Origin: Megasphaera lornae | GTDB taxonomy: Bacteria; Bacillota; Negativicutes; Veillonellales; Megasphaeraceae | Assembly (NCBI RefSeq): GCF_000214495.1 | Contig: NZ_AFIJ01000032.1 | Span: forward strand, 59,177-123,176 | DNA: 64,000 bases | Direction of reading: 5' to 3' | Shown: positions 18,704 through 27,917 of the stretch, in pieces | Position numbering within the stretch: the first letter of the stretch is position 1 | Layout: each line of letters starts with the position of its first letter | Made by a program: the position numbers and the translations under genes | The notes under the pieces: model-generated | Told to the model about the DNA's origin: nothing | The model's input: only the letters and a program-made list of their open reading frames with translations | The model's database searches: none

Positions 18704-20035
18704 TCACGCTAATTCCGCCACTAAATCATACGCAAATCCCTGAACAATCCGTACACGCACCATATCGCCGGGCATAACCGTCGTCGCATTTTCCAAATAT
18801 GTCACCCCGTCCACTTCCGGTGCTTGTGCCTCAATTCTCCCCACCGCTTGTCGCACACCGTTTTCAGTTTCTATTTTTTCCACCAACATGACATGTTCCG
18901 TCCCTTCCAACGCGCGATTCCGTACTTCCGATACTTGCGCCTGAATGGCCATTAAGGTGTGATAACGTTCTTCTTTCACCGCTTCCGGTACTTGCGCTTT
19001 CATACTTGCCGCCGGCGTACCTTCTTCCTGCGAATAGGTGAATACCCCGACATCATCAAAAGCGCTCGTTTTTAAAAACTCCGCCAACGTATTGAATTCT
19101 TCTTCCGTTTCTCCCGGAAAGCCCACAATAAAGGTGGATCGCAACGTCAATTTTCGTTCTCCGCGACACAACTTTTCCACCAATCGCCGCACATCCGCCT
19201 CGGAATCCTTACGATTCATACGTTGCAATACGGATTGAGAAATATGTTGTAACGGCAAATCGACATACGGACAGATTTTATCTTCCTGAATAATCAAATT
19301 CATCAGTTCGTCTGAAAAAAAATGCGGGTATAAATAAAATAAGCGAATCCAGGCAATCCCTTCCACCTTTACCAGGCGGCGTAATAACGCAGGTAATAAA
19401 GACCGTCCCGCTAAATCTACGCCGTAACTCGTCGTATCCTGGGCAATAAGATTTATTTCTTTTACCCCTTCATGTGCCAGCTGCGTTACTTCTTCTACGA
19501 TAGAATCCATGGAGCGACTGTATAATGTTCCCCGAACTTTAGGAATAATACAGAATGTACAGCCGTTATTACAGCCTTCCCCGATCTTAACATAGGCACT
19601 GTATGACGGCGTCGTACGCAATCGCCGGGTATGCTGATCGTATAAATGACTCACATTATCCATAAAACAGACCCGTTTCCCTTGCCGAACCGTTGTAATC
19701 GCTTCCCATACCCGATCCCACGAACCGGTTCCCAGCAACGCATCTATTTCCGGCATTTCCTGTAACAGCTCTTCTTTGTATTGTTGACTTAAACAACCGG
19801 TAACCAGCAACATCTTACAGGATCCCTGCTCTTTATACTGCGCGGCTTGTAAAATAGTATGAATAGACTCGCGCTTTGCTTTTTCAATAAAGGTACACGT
19901 ATTCACAATAATAATATCCGCCTGTGCCAAGTCTTCCGTAATTGTCATATGTTTTTCTCGCAAAATGCCCAACATAACCTCTGTATCAATAAGATTCTTG
20001 GAGCATCCCAAACTCACAAACCCGATTTTCTCCAT
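18704..20035 (-). CDS. rimO: Ribosomal protein S12 methylthiotransferase RimO
   Basis: 443 residues. A radical-SAM enzyme that methylthiolates S12. The N-terminal UPF0004 domain has cysteines in SLGCSKNLIDTEVML, VNTCTFIEKAK and VTGCLSQQY; the radical-SAM CxxxCxxC is in EGCNNGCTFCIIPKVRG. A C-terminal TRAM domain ends the protein. The start ATG is adjacent to the stop of the upstream solute-binding protein gene. Confidence 0.95.
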   Translation of the reverse strand: MEKIGFVSLGCSKNLIDTEVMLGILREKHMTITEDLAQADIIIVNTCTFIEKAKRESIHTILQAAQYKEQGSCKMLLVTGCLSQQYKEELLQEMPEIDALLGTGSWDRVWEAITTVRQGKRVCFMDNVSHLYDQHTRRLRTTPSYSAYVKIGEGCNNGCTFCIIPKVRGTLYSRSMDSIVEEVTQLAHEGVKEINLIAQDTTSYGVDLAGRSLLPALLRRLVKVEGIAWIRLFYLYPHFFSDELMNLIIQEDKICPYVDLPLQHISQSVLQRMNRKDSEADVRRLVEKLCRGERKLTLRSTFIVGFPGETEEEFNTLAEFLKTSAFDDVGVFTYSQEEGTPAASMKAQVPEAVKEERYHTLMAIQAQVSEVRNRALEGTEHVMLVEKIETENGVRQAVGRIEAQAPEVDGVTYLENATTVMPGDMVRVRIVQGFAYDLVAELA

Positions 20036-21082
20036 CTACCTGTCCCTTCCGAAACGTACTGTCCGTAACCACCAATCTTGTAATACACTGCGTCCTTCAT
20101 CCGTATATTCTTTTTTTACAGGAAACAAAACCAATCGCTTACCCGCCGCATCCGACCGATACGGATGCGGTGTTGTCGTATATTCGACAAACACCTGCTG
20201 CTGTTGCAAAACCCGAGTGACATCCGGCGATAACAGCCACTCTACAAACGATGCGGCAATTTCACTTTCATGATTCCAAACCGTGAGCCCTATCCCGGTC
20301 AGCCAATACGACGTGCCTTCCCGGGGATACACAATAACCAGCGGCGCGCCTTCGGCCTGATATTGTGCGGCATTACTTTCATCCACGACGGCTAAATCGA
20401 CCTCTCCGCCGGCCACCCGTCGCACATTAATCGCCCAGGTTTTGGCGTACGATATGCGTTGTTGTTGTATACGCCGCAAATATGCGGCAGTATTGTCCCG
20501 CCCCTGCATTTCCACGAGCGTACAAAGAAAGTCTCCCGCCATATCCGTCGCCGCTAAATCGGGAAATAAAATCCGACAATTCGTTTGTTTAACGATATCC
20601 TGCCATCCCTGTAACGTATGCCCGTATTGTTTATAATAATCGGCACTGACGGCAAATACCATAGGATTGTACCAAAGCCCGAGCCAACGATTTTTACGGT
20701 CTTTAAATGACGGCAATACACGTTCCGCGCCCGTTACGGAACAGGTTCTTAATAAGCCTTTACTGTCGACATTTCGCAAGACTTGCTCGGCCGCAATAAT
20801 GAGATCCGGTTTTTCTTGCCCGCCCATATCCGTTACCGTTTCCTGCAACTTGCGATCCGACATCGTTTGTATTTGTACCGACAACCCTGTACGTTGATAA
20901 AAAGCGCCCGCCATGCCGCGATTTACGGAATCCGGCAAATCCGAATAAACCAGCAAATGTTCGGCCGCGGCATATGTCGCTTGTTTAGCGGCCCGTTCTT
21001 TCTGTGCCAACGCATAGTATCCCCATCCCAACATACAGAATATAAATCCCGCCAATAGGCATAAGGGTATATATTTTTTCAT
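20036..21082 (-). CDS. Orphan extracellular solute-binding protein (Fe3+/ABC type fold)
   Basis: 348 residues with an N-terminal uncleaved or cleaved signal/anchor (YIPLCLLAGFIFCMLGWGYY). The body resembles periplasmic-binding proteins of the AfuA/FbpA type: HLLVYSDLPDSVNRGMAGAF near the N-terminus, KNRWLGLWYNPMVFAVSADY centrally, and VEWLLSPDVTRVLQQQQVFVE near the end. There is no permease or ATPase gene nearby. It lies between the RodZ-like gene and rimO with tight spacing. Its ligand is unknown. Confidence 0.75.
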   Translation of the reverse strand: MKKYIPLCLLAGFIFCMLGWGYYALAQKERAAKQATYAAAEHLLVYSDLPDSVNRGMAGAFYQRTGLSVQIQTMSDRKLQETVTDMGGQEKPDLIIAAEQVLRNVDSKGLLRTCSVTGAERVLPSFKDRKNRWLGLWYNPMVFAVSADYYKQYGHTLQGWQDIVKQTNCRILFPDLAATDMAGDFLCTLVEMQGRDNTAAYLRRIQQQRISYAKTWAINVRRVAGGEVDLAVVDESNAAQYQAEGAPLVIVYPREGTSYWLTGIGLTVWNHESEIAASFVEWLLSPDVTRVLQQQQVFVEYTTTPHPYRSDAAGKRLVLFPVKKEYTDEGRSVLQDWWLRTVRFGRDR

Positions 21083-21138
21083 CTTGTTTTCTCACCACAA
21101 TCTATTGTCCTCACGGCACGCTCACTCCTGTCCGGGCA

Positions 21139-21516
21139 TCATAACAGTAGCCATGCAATGAGCCATAAAAAAATTACGATTCCCGCAATAATTGTAATTT
21201 CCGGCCATTTGCCCCGAGTATTCCTTTTTTTTAAGACTTCCTGCCGAGAATTTGCAACCGACGAGGGCGCCGTTTTTTTCGACGATTCGCGTTTCCCGCT
21301 ATATTCTTTCACTAATTTCTCTGCCGATACACCCAAATATTGCGCATAATTTCTCATAAATCCTTTAACAAAAACGGCGCCGGGAATGGTTTCGTAAGCA
21401 TCCGCTTCCAATGCGGCCAAATATTCTTTTTTAATGTGCAGAGCCTTTGCCGCTTCTTGCAAAGTCCGCCCCTGCTTTTCCCGTGCCGCTTGCAGCGCGC
21501 TTCCCGGTGTCCTCAT
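21139..21516 (-). CDS. Short RodZ-like HTH protein with one membrane helix
   Basis: 125 residues. An N-terminal helix-turn-helix of the RodZ type (LQAAREKQGRTLQEAAKALH, then KKEYLAALEADAYETIPGAV and FVKGFMRNYAQYLGV) is followed by a basic linker and a C-terminal transmembrane helix (ITIIAGIVIFLWLIAWLLL). The extracytoplasmic domain found in full-length RodZ is absent. RodZ links MreB to the wall synthesis machinery, so a role in cell shape is plausible by family only. Confidence 0.8.
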   Translation of the reverse strand: MRTPGSALQAAREKQGRTLQEAAKALHIKKEYLAALEADAYETIPGAVFVKGFMRNYAQYLGVSAEKLVKEYSGKRESSKKTAPSSVANSRQEVLKKRNTRGKWPEITIIAGIVIFLWLIAWLLL

Positions 21517-21594
21517 ATAAAGCGCCTTCTTTCTGCTGTTATTTTTATTATATAACAGATAAATCTGCAGGAAAAGTATGCCTATACACCGTCT

Positions 21595-24057
21595 CTATAC
21601 AGGCGCCGAAAAAAATTTTTTCTGTACTTCTTCCGCCGTCATCAAAATTTCTCGCGGTTTGCTGCCATGATTGGGGCCTACAATCTTCATGGCTTCCATG
21701 GTGTCAATTAAACGAGCCGCCCGTGTATACCCGATACGAAAACGCCGTTGCAACATAGAAGCGGAAGCTTGTCCGGTTTCCAGCACCATATCCACCGCCT
21801 GTCCCATTAATTCATCTTCAAAAAAAGCCCCCTCTTCGGAAGAATCCTCTTCTTGTGCTTGCTGTACAGCCTGATCATACTGCGGTTTTCCCTGTTCTTT
21901 AATCCATTCCGTCAACGCATCAATTTCTCCGTCCCCAATAAATGCGCCTTGTACACGCAAAGGTTTGGAAGCGCCCATAGGATAAAATAACATATCCCCC
22001 TTACCGATTAATTTTTCGGCACCCGCCATATCTAAAATCGTCCGTGAATCAATTTGGCTGGAAACGGCAAACGCAATACGACTGGGAATGTTCGCTTTTA
22101 TCAACCCCGTTAATACATCCACGGAAGGACGTTGGGTCGCCAACACTAAATGCATACCGCAGGCACGCGCTTTTTGTGCCAACCGACAAATAGATTCTTC
22201 CACATCTCCCGAAGCCGCCATCATGAGATCCGCCAATTCATCAATAATAATCACCACAAACGGCATAGCTTCTTCCGGATGCAATTCATTAAATCGAGAA
22301 ATATCCCGTGTCCGCGTTACGGCAAACCGCTTATAGCGATCATCCATTTCCCGCACGGCCCATCGCAAAACACTCGCCGCTTTTTTCGGATCCGTCACAA
22401 CGGGCGTCATAAGATGAGGAATCCCGTTATAATTGGATAACTCTACCACTTTAGGATCCACCAATATCAATTTCACATCTTCCGGCCGTTGTTTAAATAA
22501 AATGCTGGCAATAAACGTATTAATACATACACTTTTGCCGGAACCGGTGGAGCCGGCCACTAATAAATGCGGCATTTTCGTCAAATCCGCCACAATCGGA
22601 TTGCCGGCAATATCTTTCCCCAAACCGACCGGCACGCCGCCCTTCGCCAAACGAAACGAATCACTTTCCAATACATCTCGCAACGTAACGGGAGCGACGC
22701 ACGTATTCGGCACTTCAATGCCTACGGCCGCTTTTCCGGGAATCGGGGCTTCAATACGAATATCCGTAGCCGCCAACTTCAAGGCAATATCATCCGCTAA
22801 ATGCACAATTTTACTGACTTTCACTCCCGCTGCCGGTTCCAACTCAAACCGCGTAACTGCAGGTCCTTGACTGGCGTTCAACATTTTGGCGTCAATATTG
22901 AAACTTCGTAAGGTATCTTGCAGAATCGCCGCATTATGTCGCACTTCATCACTTACCCCGCCGGACTGTTGCGTGCCTTTCTTAAGCATCGAAAGCGACG
23001 GTAGCCGATAGGATTGCTGTCCCGGCGCTTTCGGCACCGCGCCGCACCCTTCCGTGCCGATGTCCGCGGCCGTTGTCGTCTGTTCCACTTCTACCGGTTT
23101 CAGATCCGCCATAGCGTCTATCGTTGCCACCGGAACGTCTGTCGACGGGGTTTCAACGTCTATAGGCGCCGCTTCCGTCGCTGCCGCAGGCACGCAAATC
23201 GGCATTGTTTCTTCGGTTTCCCCCGCCGGTTCCGGACTTTCCGTTACCCGCTCTTCAGGATATTCCTGTTCCTCGACTTCCGGCACAGCCGCCGCTGCCG
23301 GGTCCGCAGAAAGCGGCAGGGCCTCTTCCTGCGCTTCTTCTTTCCTGCGTCCGGGAGGCAATATGCCTTTATCTTTCTGCATATCAAAGAAATGATTGCG
23401 GGCTTCCTGCCATTCCTGAAAAGAACGGGTGGCTCCCTGTATACTGTCCACCGCTTTATCGGATAGACGATCCATTTTCACCCCGGCTTTTTCGGATACG
23501 GCAGTAACAGGTCGGGAAATGGACCATCGTTTCCAAAGAATCAGCGTCGCAACTCCGGCTATAATAAGAACAATAAACGCACACACATTGCCGACCAACG
23601 CCCGTAACGCCGAGGCGACGACAGCGCCGAACACCCCGCCGCCGACCCGCATACTGTCGGGCATACATTCCGAGCCCGCCGGAATGAGGGCAAGATGTAC
23701 TAAACTCAAAAATATAATATATAACCAAAAGCGAATACCCCAATTTTTATTCAGCGGCCACCCGCGCCGTAACATAATATATTTTAAGCCGACAATAATC
23801 AATGCCAAAGAAATAACAATACGGGAAAAGCCGAATCCATACGCCAATACCCCGTCTATAGCATATCCCATACTGCCCGTATCAATCCCCGCACTGCCCA
23901 AGGCGGAAAAAATGCCGAAAAAAATTAACAACAAACCGATGATCTCAAATTTTAATAGCCCCGTACCTGTTTGTCCGCTTATCTTTCCGGTTGCCGCTCT
24001 TGCTTTTCCACGTCGCCCCGGCGGTCTGCCTACCTTACGTTTTACTTCCTTTGCCAC
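21595..24057 (-). CDS. ftsK: DNA translocase FtsK/SpoIIIE
   Basis: 820 residues. Four to five membrane helices lie in residues 35-190, followed by an acidic, Pro/Glu-rich linker to about 330. The motor has the Walker A AGSTGSGKSVCINTF and Walker B VVIIIDELADLMMA. A C-terminal gamma winged helix (MLQRRFRIGYTRAARLIDTM) recognises orientation sequences. It pumps the chromosome through the septum. It is transcribed from rarA towards the RodZ-like gene. Confidence 0.96.
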   Translation of the reverse strand: MAKEVKRKVGRPPGRRGKARAATGKISGQTGTGLLKFEIIGLLLIFFGIFSALGSAGIDTGSMGYAIDGVLAYGFGFSRIVISLALIIVGLKYIMLRRGWPLNKNWGIRFWLYIIFLSLVHLALIPAGSECMPDSMRVGGGVFGAVVASALRALVGNVCAFIVLIIAGVATLILWKRWSISRPVTAVSEKAGVKMDRLSDKAVDSIQGATRSFQEWQEARNHFFDMQKDKGILPPGRRKEEAQEEALPLSADPAAAAVPEVEEQEYPEERVTESPEPAGETEETMPICVPAAATEAAPIDVETPSTDVPVATIDAMADLKPVEVEQTTTAADIGTEGCGAVPKAPGQQSYRLPSLSMLKKGTQQSGGVSDEVRHNAAILQDTLRSFNIDAKMLNASQGPAVTRFELEPAAGVKVSKIVHLADDIALKLAATDIRIEAPIPGKAAVGIEVPNTCVAPVTLRDVLESDSFRLAKGGVPVGLGKDIAGNPIVADLTKMPHLLVAGSTGSGKSVCINTFIASILFKQRPEDVKLILVDPKVVELSNYNGIPHLMTPVVTDPKKAASVLRWAVREMDDRYKRFAVTRTRDISRFNELHPEEAMPFVVIIIDELADLMMAASGDVEESICRLAQKARACGMHLVLATQRPSVDVLTGLIKANIPSRIAFAVSSQIDSRTILDMAGAEKLIGKGDMLFYPMGASKPLRVQGAFIGDGEIDALTEWIKEQGKPQYDQAVQQAQEEDSSEEGAFFEDELMGQAVDMVLETGQASASMLQRRFRIGYTRAARLIDTMEAMKIVGPNHGSKPREILMTAEEVQKKFFSAPV

Positions 24058-24074
24058 TATGTTTCACCTCTGCC

Positions 24075-25394
24075 TCACGTCTCTTGCCGGCGTTTATGCC
24101 AAAGGGTCGCTTTTTTCCCTTCTTCACCGTACGCGGTTTCTTTATAATATACCCGTCCTTGTAACGATTCCGGTAAATACGTTTGTTTAACCCATCCTTG
24201 CGAATAATTATGAGGATATAAATACGCCGTACCGTGTCCCAAAGCCGCCGCGCCCGAGTAATGCGCATCTTTTAAATGTGCCGGCACCTCGCCGCAATTC
24301 CCTTTGCGAACATCCGCCAAGGCCGCATCGATCGCCTGATATGCACTATTACTTTTAGGCGCGCACGCAATGTATACTACGGCTTCACTTAAAATAATCC
24401 GCCCTTCCGGCCAACCGACCGATTGTACGGCCTGCGCTGCCGCATTAGCCAAAATTAACGCTTGCGGATCCGCCAATCCCACATCTTCCGCCGCACAAAT
24501 GACAATTCGACGAGCAATAAATGCCGGCGATTCACCGGCTTCAATCATCCGAGCCAAATAATGTAACGCCCCGTCCGGATCCGAACCGCGCATACTTTTG
24601 ATAAACGCCGAGACCGTATCATAGTGTGCATCGCCACCTTTATCATAGGTATAGGCCCGCTGTCCGACGACCTTGGCCAAATAGGACGAAGTAATCCTGC
24701 CGCCCGCAGGAAGTAACGCACAAACCTGTTCCAACAGATTTAATGCCATCCTGGCATCGCAATCGGCCAACCGGGCAAGCGATTGTAATGTTTCGTCGGC
24801 GGCCGTAATCCGTTGTTGTCCCAAACCTTTTTCTTCATCGCGTAAAGCCCGCCGCAAGACCGCCACCACCGCTTGTACCGACAAAGGAGGCAGAACGATC
24901 ACCCGCAACCGCGATAATAACGGCCGATTGACTTCAAAATAGGGATTTTCCGTCGTCGCGCCGATAAGAATAATCGTACCGTTTTCTACATGCGGCAATA
25001 ATATATCTTGTTGACTTTTATTAAATCGGTGAATTTCATCTATAAATACCAGCGTTCGCTTTTGATAAATTTGAATATCCTGTTTAGCCGTTTCAATAAC
25101 CCGCCGCAGATCCGCAGTTCCCGACATAACGGCATTCAAATTGACGAACTTGCATTTCGTTTCTGCCGCAATAACATGAGCCAAGGTGGTCTTTCCCACT
25201 CCCGACGGTCCATAAAACAACAAAGACGGCACCATATCCTTTTCAATCATAACCCGTAAAAATGCCCCCGGCCCTGTAAGTTGTTCCTGTCCGAATATTT
25301 CCTCCAACGTATCCGGGCGCATTCGTACCGCCAAAGGACGGATCGTCCGATGAAGGTCTGCCGCAGCTAAAGAAAATAAATCATCCCCGTTCAT
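24075..25394 (-). CDS. rarA: Replication-associated recombination protein A (AAA+ ATPase)
   Basis: 439 residues. An AAA+ clamp-loader relative acting at stalled forks. Walker A is FYGPSGVGKTTLAH, Walker B VFIDEIHRFNKSQQD, sensor GATTENPYFEVNRPLLSR. The C-terminal MgsA domain includes AFIKSMRGSDPDGALHYLARM. GAGGGAG precedes ATG 25394. It lies directly downstream of the 6S RNA gene, an association I recall for bsrA and yrvN/rarA in Bacillus. Confidence 0.95.
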   Translation of the reverse strand: MNGDDLFSLAAADLHRTIRPLAVRMRPDTLEEIFGQEQLTGPGAFLRVMIEKDMVPSLLFYGPSGVGKTTLAHVIAAETKCKFVNLNAVMSGTADLRRVIETAKQDIQIYQKRTLVFIDEIHRFNKSQQDILLPHVENGTIILIGATTENPYFEVNRPLLSRLRVIVLPPLSVQAVVAVLRRALRDEEKGLGQQRITAADETLQSLARLADCDARMALNLLEQVCALLPAGGRITSSYLAKVVGQRAYTYDKGGDAHYDTVSAFIKSMRGSDPDGALHYLARMIEAGESPAFIARRIVICAAEDVGLADPQALILANAAAQAVQSVGWPEGRIILSEAVVYIACAPKSNSAYQAIDAALADVRKGNCGEVPAHLKDAHYSGAAALGHGTAYLYPHNYSQGWVKQTYLPESLQGRVYYKETAYGEEGKKATLWHKRRQET

Positions 25395-25420
25395 TTGTTT
25401 GCTCCCTCAGTTAAATAGAA

Positions 25421-25448
25421 CGCCGCCAAGATATCTTTCTTAGCGGCG
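25421..25448 (-). terminator. GC-rich hairpin between 6S RNA and rarA
   Basis: Minus strand: CGCCGC-T-AAGA, loop, TCTTGGCGGCG followed by TTC and an A/T stretch. The T-tract is poor, so it may be a weak terminator or a processing/stability element for the 6S RNA, leaving part of the transcript to reach rarA. Confidence 0.5.
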
Positions 25449-25484
25449 AATATATAACATACTGTATCCACAATGATAATAAGC

Positions 25485-25675
25485 AAGAAAGAAGCCCCAC
25501 TATGCCGTTTATAGACCGAGTTTTGAGCCTGCCTACGCAGGTGGGTGTTCTCCTATCGGTCCCGGCAGTCCCATCTGGGCATTGCCTAACTGCAATAGAG
25601 TCCAAACTCCCAATGTAAAATGTGTTGGTTCAAAACATCGAGAACATTTACGTACACAGTAGGGTCTTCTCTATG
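25485..25675 (-). ncRNA. ssrS: 6S RNA (SsrS)
   Basis: About 190 bases. The ends form a long closing helix: 5' AGAAG-A-CCCUACUGUG pairs throughout with 3' CAUAGUGGGGCUUCU (with G-U pairs and one bulged A). Between them is a long, loosely paired central region, as in 6S RNA, which mimics an open promoter and sequesters housekeeping RNA polymerase. It has its own strong promoter (25681-25709) and lies directly upstream of rarA, a position I recall for Bacillus 6S-1. Exact ends are estimates. Confidence 0.8.
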
Positions 25676-25680
25676 GCATT

Positions 25681-25709
25681 AGTATAATAAAAAATATAAA
25701 AAATTGCAA
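25681..25709 (-). promoter_or_regulatory. Promoter of 6S RNA
   Basis: Minus strand: -35 TTGCAA (25704-25709), 17-base AT-only spacer, -10 TATACT (25681-25686). Confidence 0.75.
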
Positions 25710-25738
25710 GTATACCCCGTTTTATTTATATATACCGC

Positions 25739-25784
25739 AAAAAAAGAGATCTTTTTCGACCTTGTCGCCAAAAGACCTCTTTCC
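25739..25784 (-). terminator. Terminator after transketolase
   Basis: Minus strand: AAAGAGGTCTTTT, loop with a small GCGAC/GTCG core, AAAAAGATCTCTTT ending in a T-tract. It lies 15 bases past the tkt stop. Confidence 0.7.
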
Positions 25785-25798
25785 CCGCTTTATATGTA

Positions 25799-27799
25799 TT
25801 ATTGATTTTTCTGTATCACCGCTTGTACGGTAGCCGCTATATGTTCAGCCGTAAAACCGAACTTGGTGAACAACGTTTCTGCCGGTGCCGAAGCGCCGAA
25901 ATGCGAAATAGTAACCGTCGCTCCGTCCAAGCCGACATATTTTCCCCAGCCGAAATCGCTCCCCGCTTCAACGGCAATTCGCGCACGAATATGTGTAGGC
26001 AAAACCTTTTCCCGATATGCCTCATCTTGCTGTTCAAACAGCTCCATAGACGGCATGCTGACAACGCGTACCTGTATATTCTTCGCGGCTAACAACCGCT
26101 TCGCTTCTACAGCCGGTGCCACTTCCGAACCGGATGCGATTAAAACGGCCTCCGGTTGAGCATTGGCCGCCTCTTCCAAAATATAAGCCCCTTTTACGGC
26201 TTCTTTGCTGCTGCCCTGAAGCTGCGGTACATTTTGTCGGGTTAATACCAGTGCCATCGGCGTTTGCGTACCGGTTACCGCCAAATACCAAGCGGCCGCC
26301 GTTTCCGTCGCATCCGCAGGCCGAAACACACATACATTCGGCATTGCCCGCAACATCGCCAACTGTTCGATCGGTTCATGCGTCGGCCCGTCTTCTCCGA
26401 CGCCGATACTGTCATGGGTCAACACATACGTTGTCGGTAATTTCATCAACGCCGCCAACCGAATCATCGGTTTCATATAATCGCTGAATACGAAAAAGGT
26501 TCCTGCATACGGACGCACCCCGCCATGTAAAGCCAGCCCGTTGACAATGCCGCCCATCGCCAATTCACGCACGCCGAAATGCAAATTCCGTCCGGCATAG
26601 TTCCGGGCACTGAAGTCACCGGCGCCCTCCATATACGTTTTATTCGAAGGCGCCAAATCGGCACTGCCTCCCAACAACTGCGGTACACGGTCTTTCAAGC
26701 GATTGATCATTACGCCCGATAAGCTGCGAGTAGCCTGCGGTTTATCCGCATAGGACCAAAATTCCTCATCCTTCCATAAGGTTTCTGCCGCTACCGGACG
26801 ATGCATGCGATCCCACAGCTGCCGTTTTTCCGGATACGCTTGACTGTATGCCGCAAATAAGGTTTGCCACTGTGCTTCTTTTTGTTCTCCCTGCTGCCCT
26901 AATGTGTGATAATGTTCATATACAGCGGACGGTACAACAAATGATTTATCCGGTTCGGGCCAAGATAAATTTTTTTTCAATGCCAACACATTGTCCGCTC
27001 CCAGCGGCGAACCGTGAGCCGCAGCTTTTCCCTGCTTGGCAGGGCAACCATAACCGATTTCCGTTTTAACCGTAATAAACGAAGGATGCGCAAGATCCGC
27101 TTTCGCCGTTTCAATAGCAGCTCCGACAGCTTGCAAATCATTGCCGTCTTCTACGGTCAAGGTTTGAAAACCGAAAGCCGCCAGCCGCTGTTGTACATTT
27201 TCGGTGAACGCCAATTCGGTATCGCCTTCAATAGAAATATGATTGCTGTCATACAGCACAATCAATTTTCCCAATCCTAACGTTCCGGCCAAAGAAAAAG
27301 CTTCGGAAGATATGCCTTCCATCAAGCAACCGTCGCCGCCCAGAACAAAGGTATAATGATCCACAATCGGATAGTCTTCCGTATTAAAAACAGCGGCTAA
27401 GTGAGCTTCCGCCATGGCCATGCCCACCGCCATGGCCATGCCGGCACCAAGCGGACCGGTCGTCGCTTCCACGCCGACCGTATGTCCGTATTCCGGATGC
27501 CCCGGCGTTACCGATCCTTCCTGCCGAAAAGATTGTAAATCTTCCAACGTAAGCCCGTACCCATATAAATGAAGTAATGAATAAAGCAACATGGAGCCAT
27601 GACCGCCGGAAAGAATAAACCGATCCCGATTTTCCCAATGCGCATTTTTAGGGTTATGTTTCATATGACGCGCCCAAAGTTCATACGCTATCGGCGCCGC
27701 TCCCAACGGCAAGCCCGGATGACCGGAATTTGCTTTTTCAATCGCATCGGCAGCCAACACGCGAATTGCATTTACACAAGTTGTATCCATGGTATTCAT
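25799..27799 (-). CDS. tkt: Transketolase
   Basis: 666 residues, normal length. It transfers two-carbon ketol units in the pentose phosphate pathway using thiamine diphosphate. IEKANSGHPGLPLGAAPIAY, LSGGHGSMLLYSLLHLYGY and the ThDP motif GDGCLMEGISSEAFSLAG are in the first half. THDSIGVGEDGPTHEPIEQL is in the pyrimidine domain. It is monocistronic: promoter at 27832-27860 and terminator at 25739-25784. Confidence 0.97.
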   Translation of the reverse strand: MNTMDTTCVNAIRVLAADAIEKANSGHPGLPLGAAPIAYELWARHMKHNPKNAHWENRDRFILSGGHGSMLLYSLLHLYGYGLTLEDLQSFRQEGSVTPGHPEYGHTVGVEATTGPLGAGMAMAVGMAMAEAHLAAVFNTEDYPIVDHYTFVLGGDGCLMEGISSEAFSLAGTLGLGKLIVLYDSNHISIEGDTELAFTENVQQRLAAFGFQTLTVEDGNDLQAVGAAIETAKADLAHPSFITVKTEIGYGCPAKQGKAAAHGSPLGADNVLALKKNLSWPEPDKSFVVPSAVYEHYHTLGQQGEQKEAQWQTLFAAYSQAYPEKRQLWDRMHRPVAAETLWKDEEFWSYADKPQATRSLSGVMINRLKDRVPQLLGGSADLAPSNKTYMEGAGDFSARNYAGRNLHFGVRELAMGGIVNGLALHGGVRPYAGTFFVFSDYMKPMIRLAALMKLPTTYVLTHDSIGVGEDGPTHEPIEQLAMLRAMPNVCVFRPADATETAAAWYLAVTGTQTPMALVLTRQNVPQLQGSSKEAVKGAYILEEAANAQPEAVLIASGSEVAPAVEAKRLLAAKNIQVRVVSMPSMELFEQQDEAYREKVLPTHIRARIAVEAGSDFGWGKYVGLDGATVTISHFGASAPAETLFTKFGFTAEHIAATVQAVIQKNQ

Positions 27800-27831
27800 G
27801 AGTAATCGCCCCTTTTTTTATCACTGTCTTT

Positions 27832-27860
27832 ATTATGTATAAAAACGCCCTCTTCTGTCA
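27832..27860 (-). promoter_or_regulatory. Promoter of tkt
   Basis: Minus strand: -35 TTGACA (27855-27860), 17-base spacer, -10 CATAAT (27832-27837); followed by AAAAGGGGCG near the start codon. Confidence 0.7.
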
Positions 27861-27878
27861 ATGAAAAAGATTCGGTTT

Positions 27879-27917
27879 CAAAAAAATACCGGCGGAACAA
27901 AAAGCTCCATCCGGTAT
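27879..27917 (-). terminator. Terminator at the end of the envelope operon
   Basis: Minus strand: ATACCGG, a loop containing GGAGC/GTTCC, CCGGTAT and seven T. It begins at the lpxL-like stop codon and appears to close the long mla-tam-bam-lpx transcript. Confidence 0.75.

Noticed and set aside
23014-23466. Plus-strand Arg-rich frame of 150 residues opposite ftsK
   Set aside because: It is the antisense of the low-complexity FtsK linker, which keeps several frames open.
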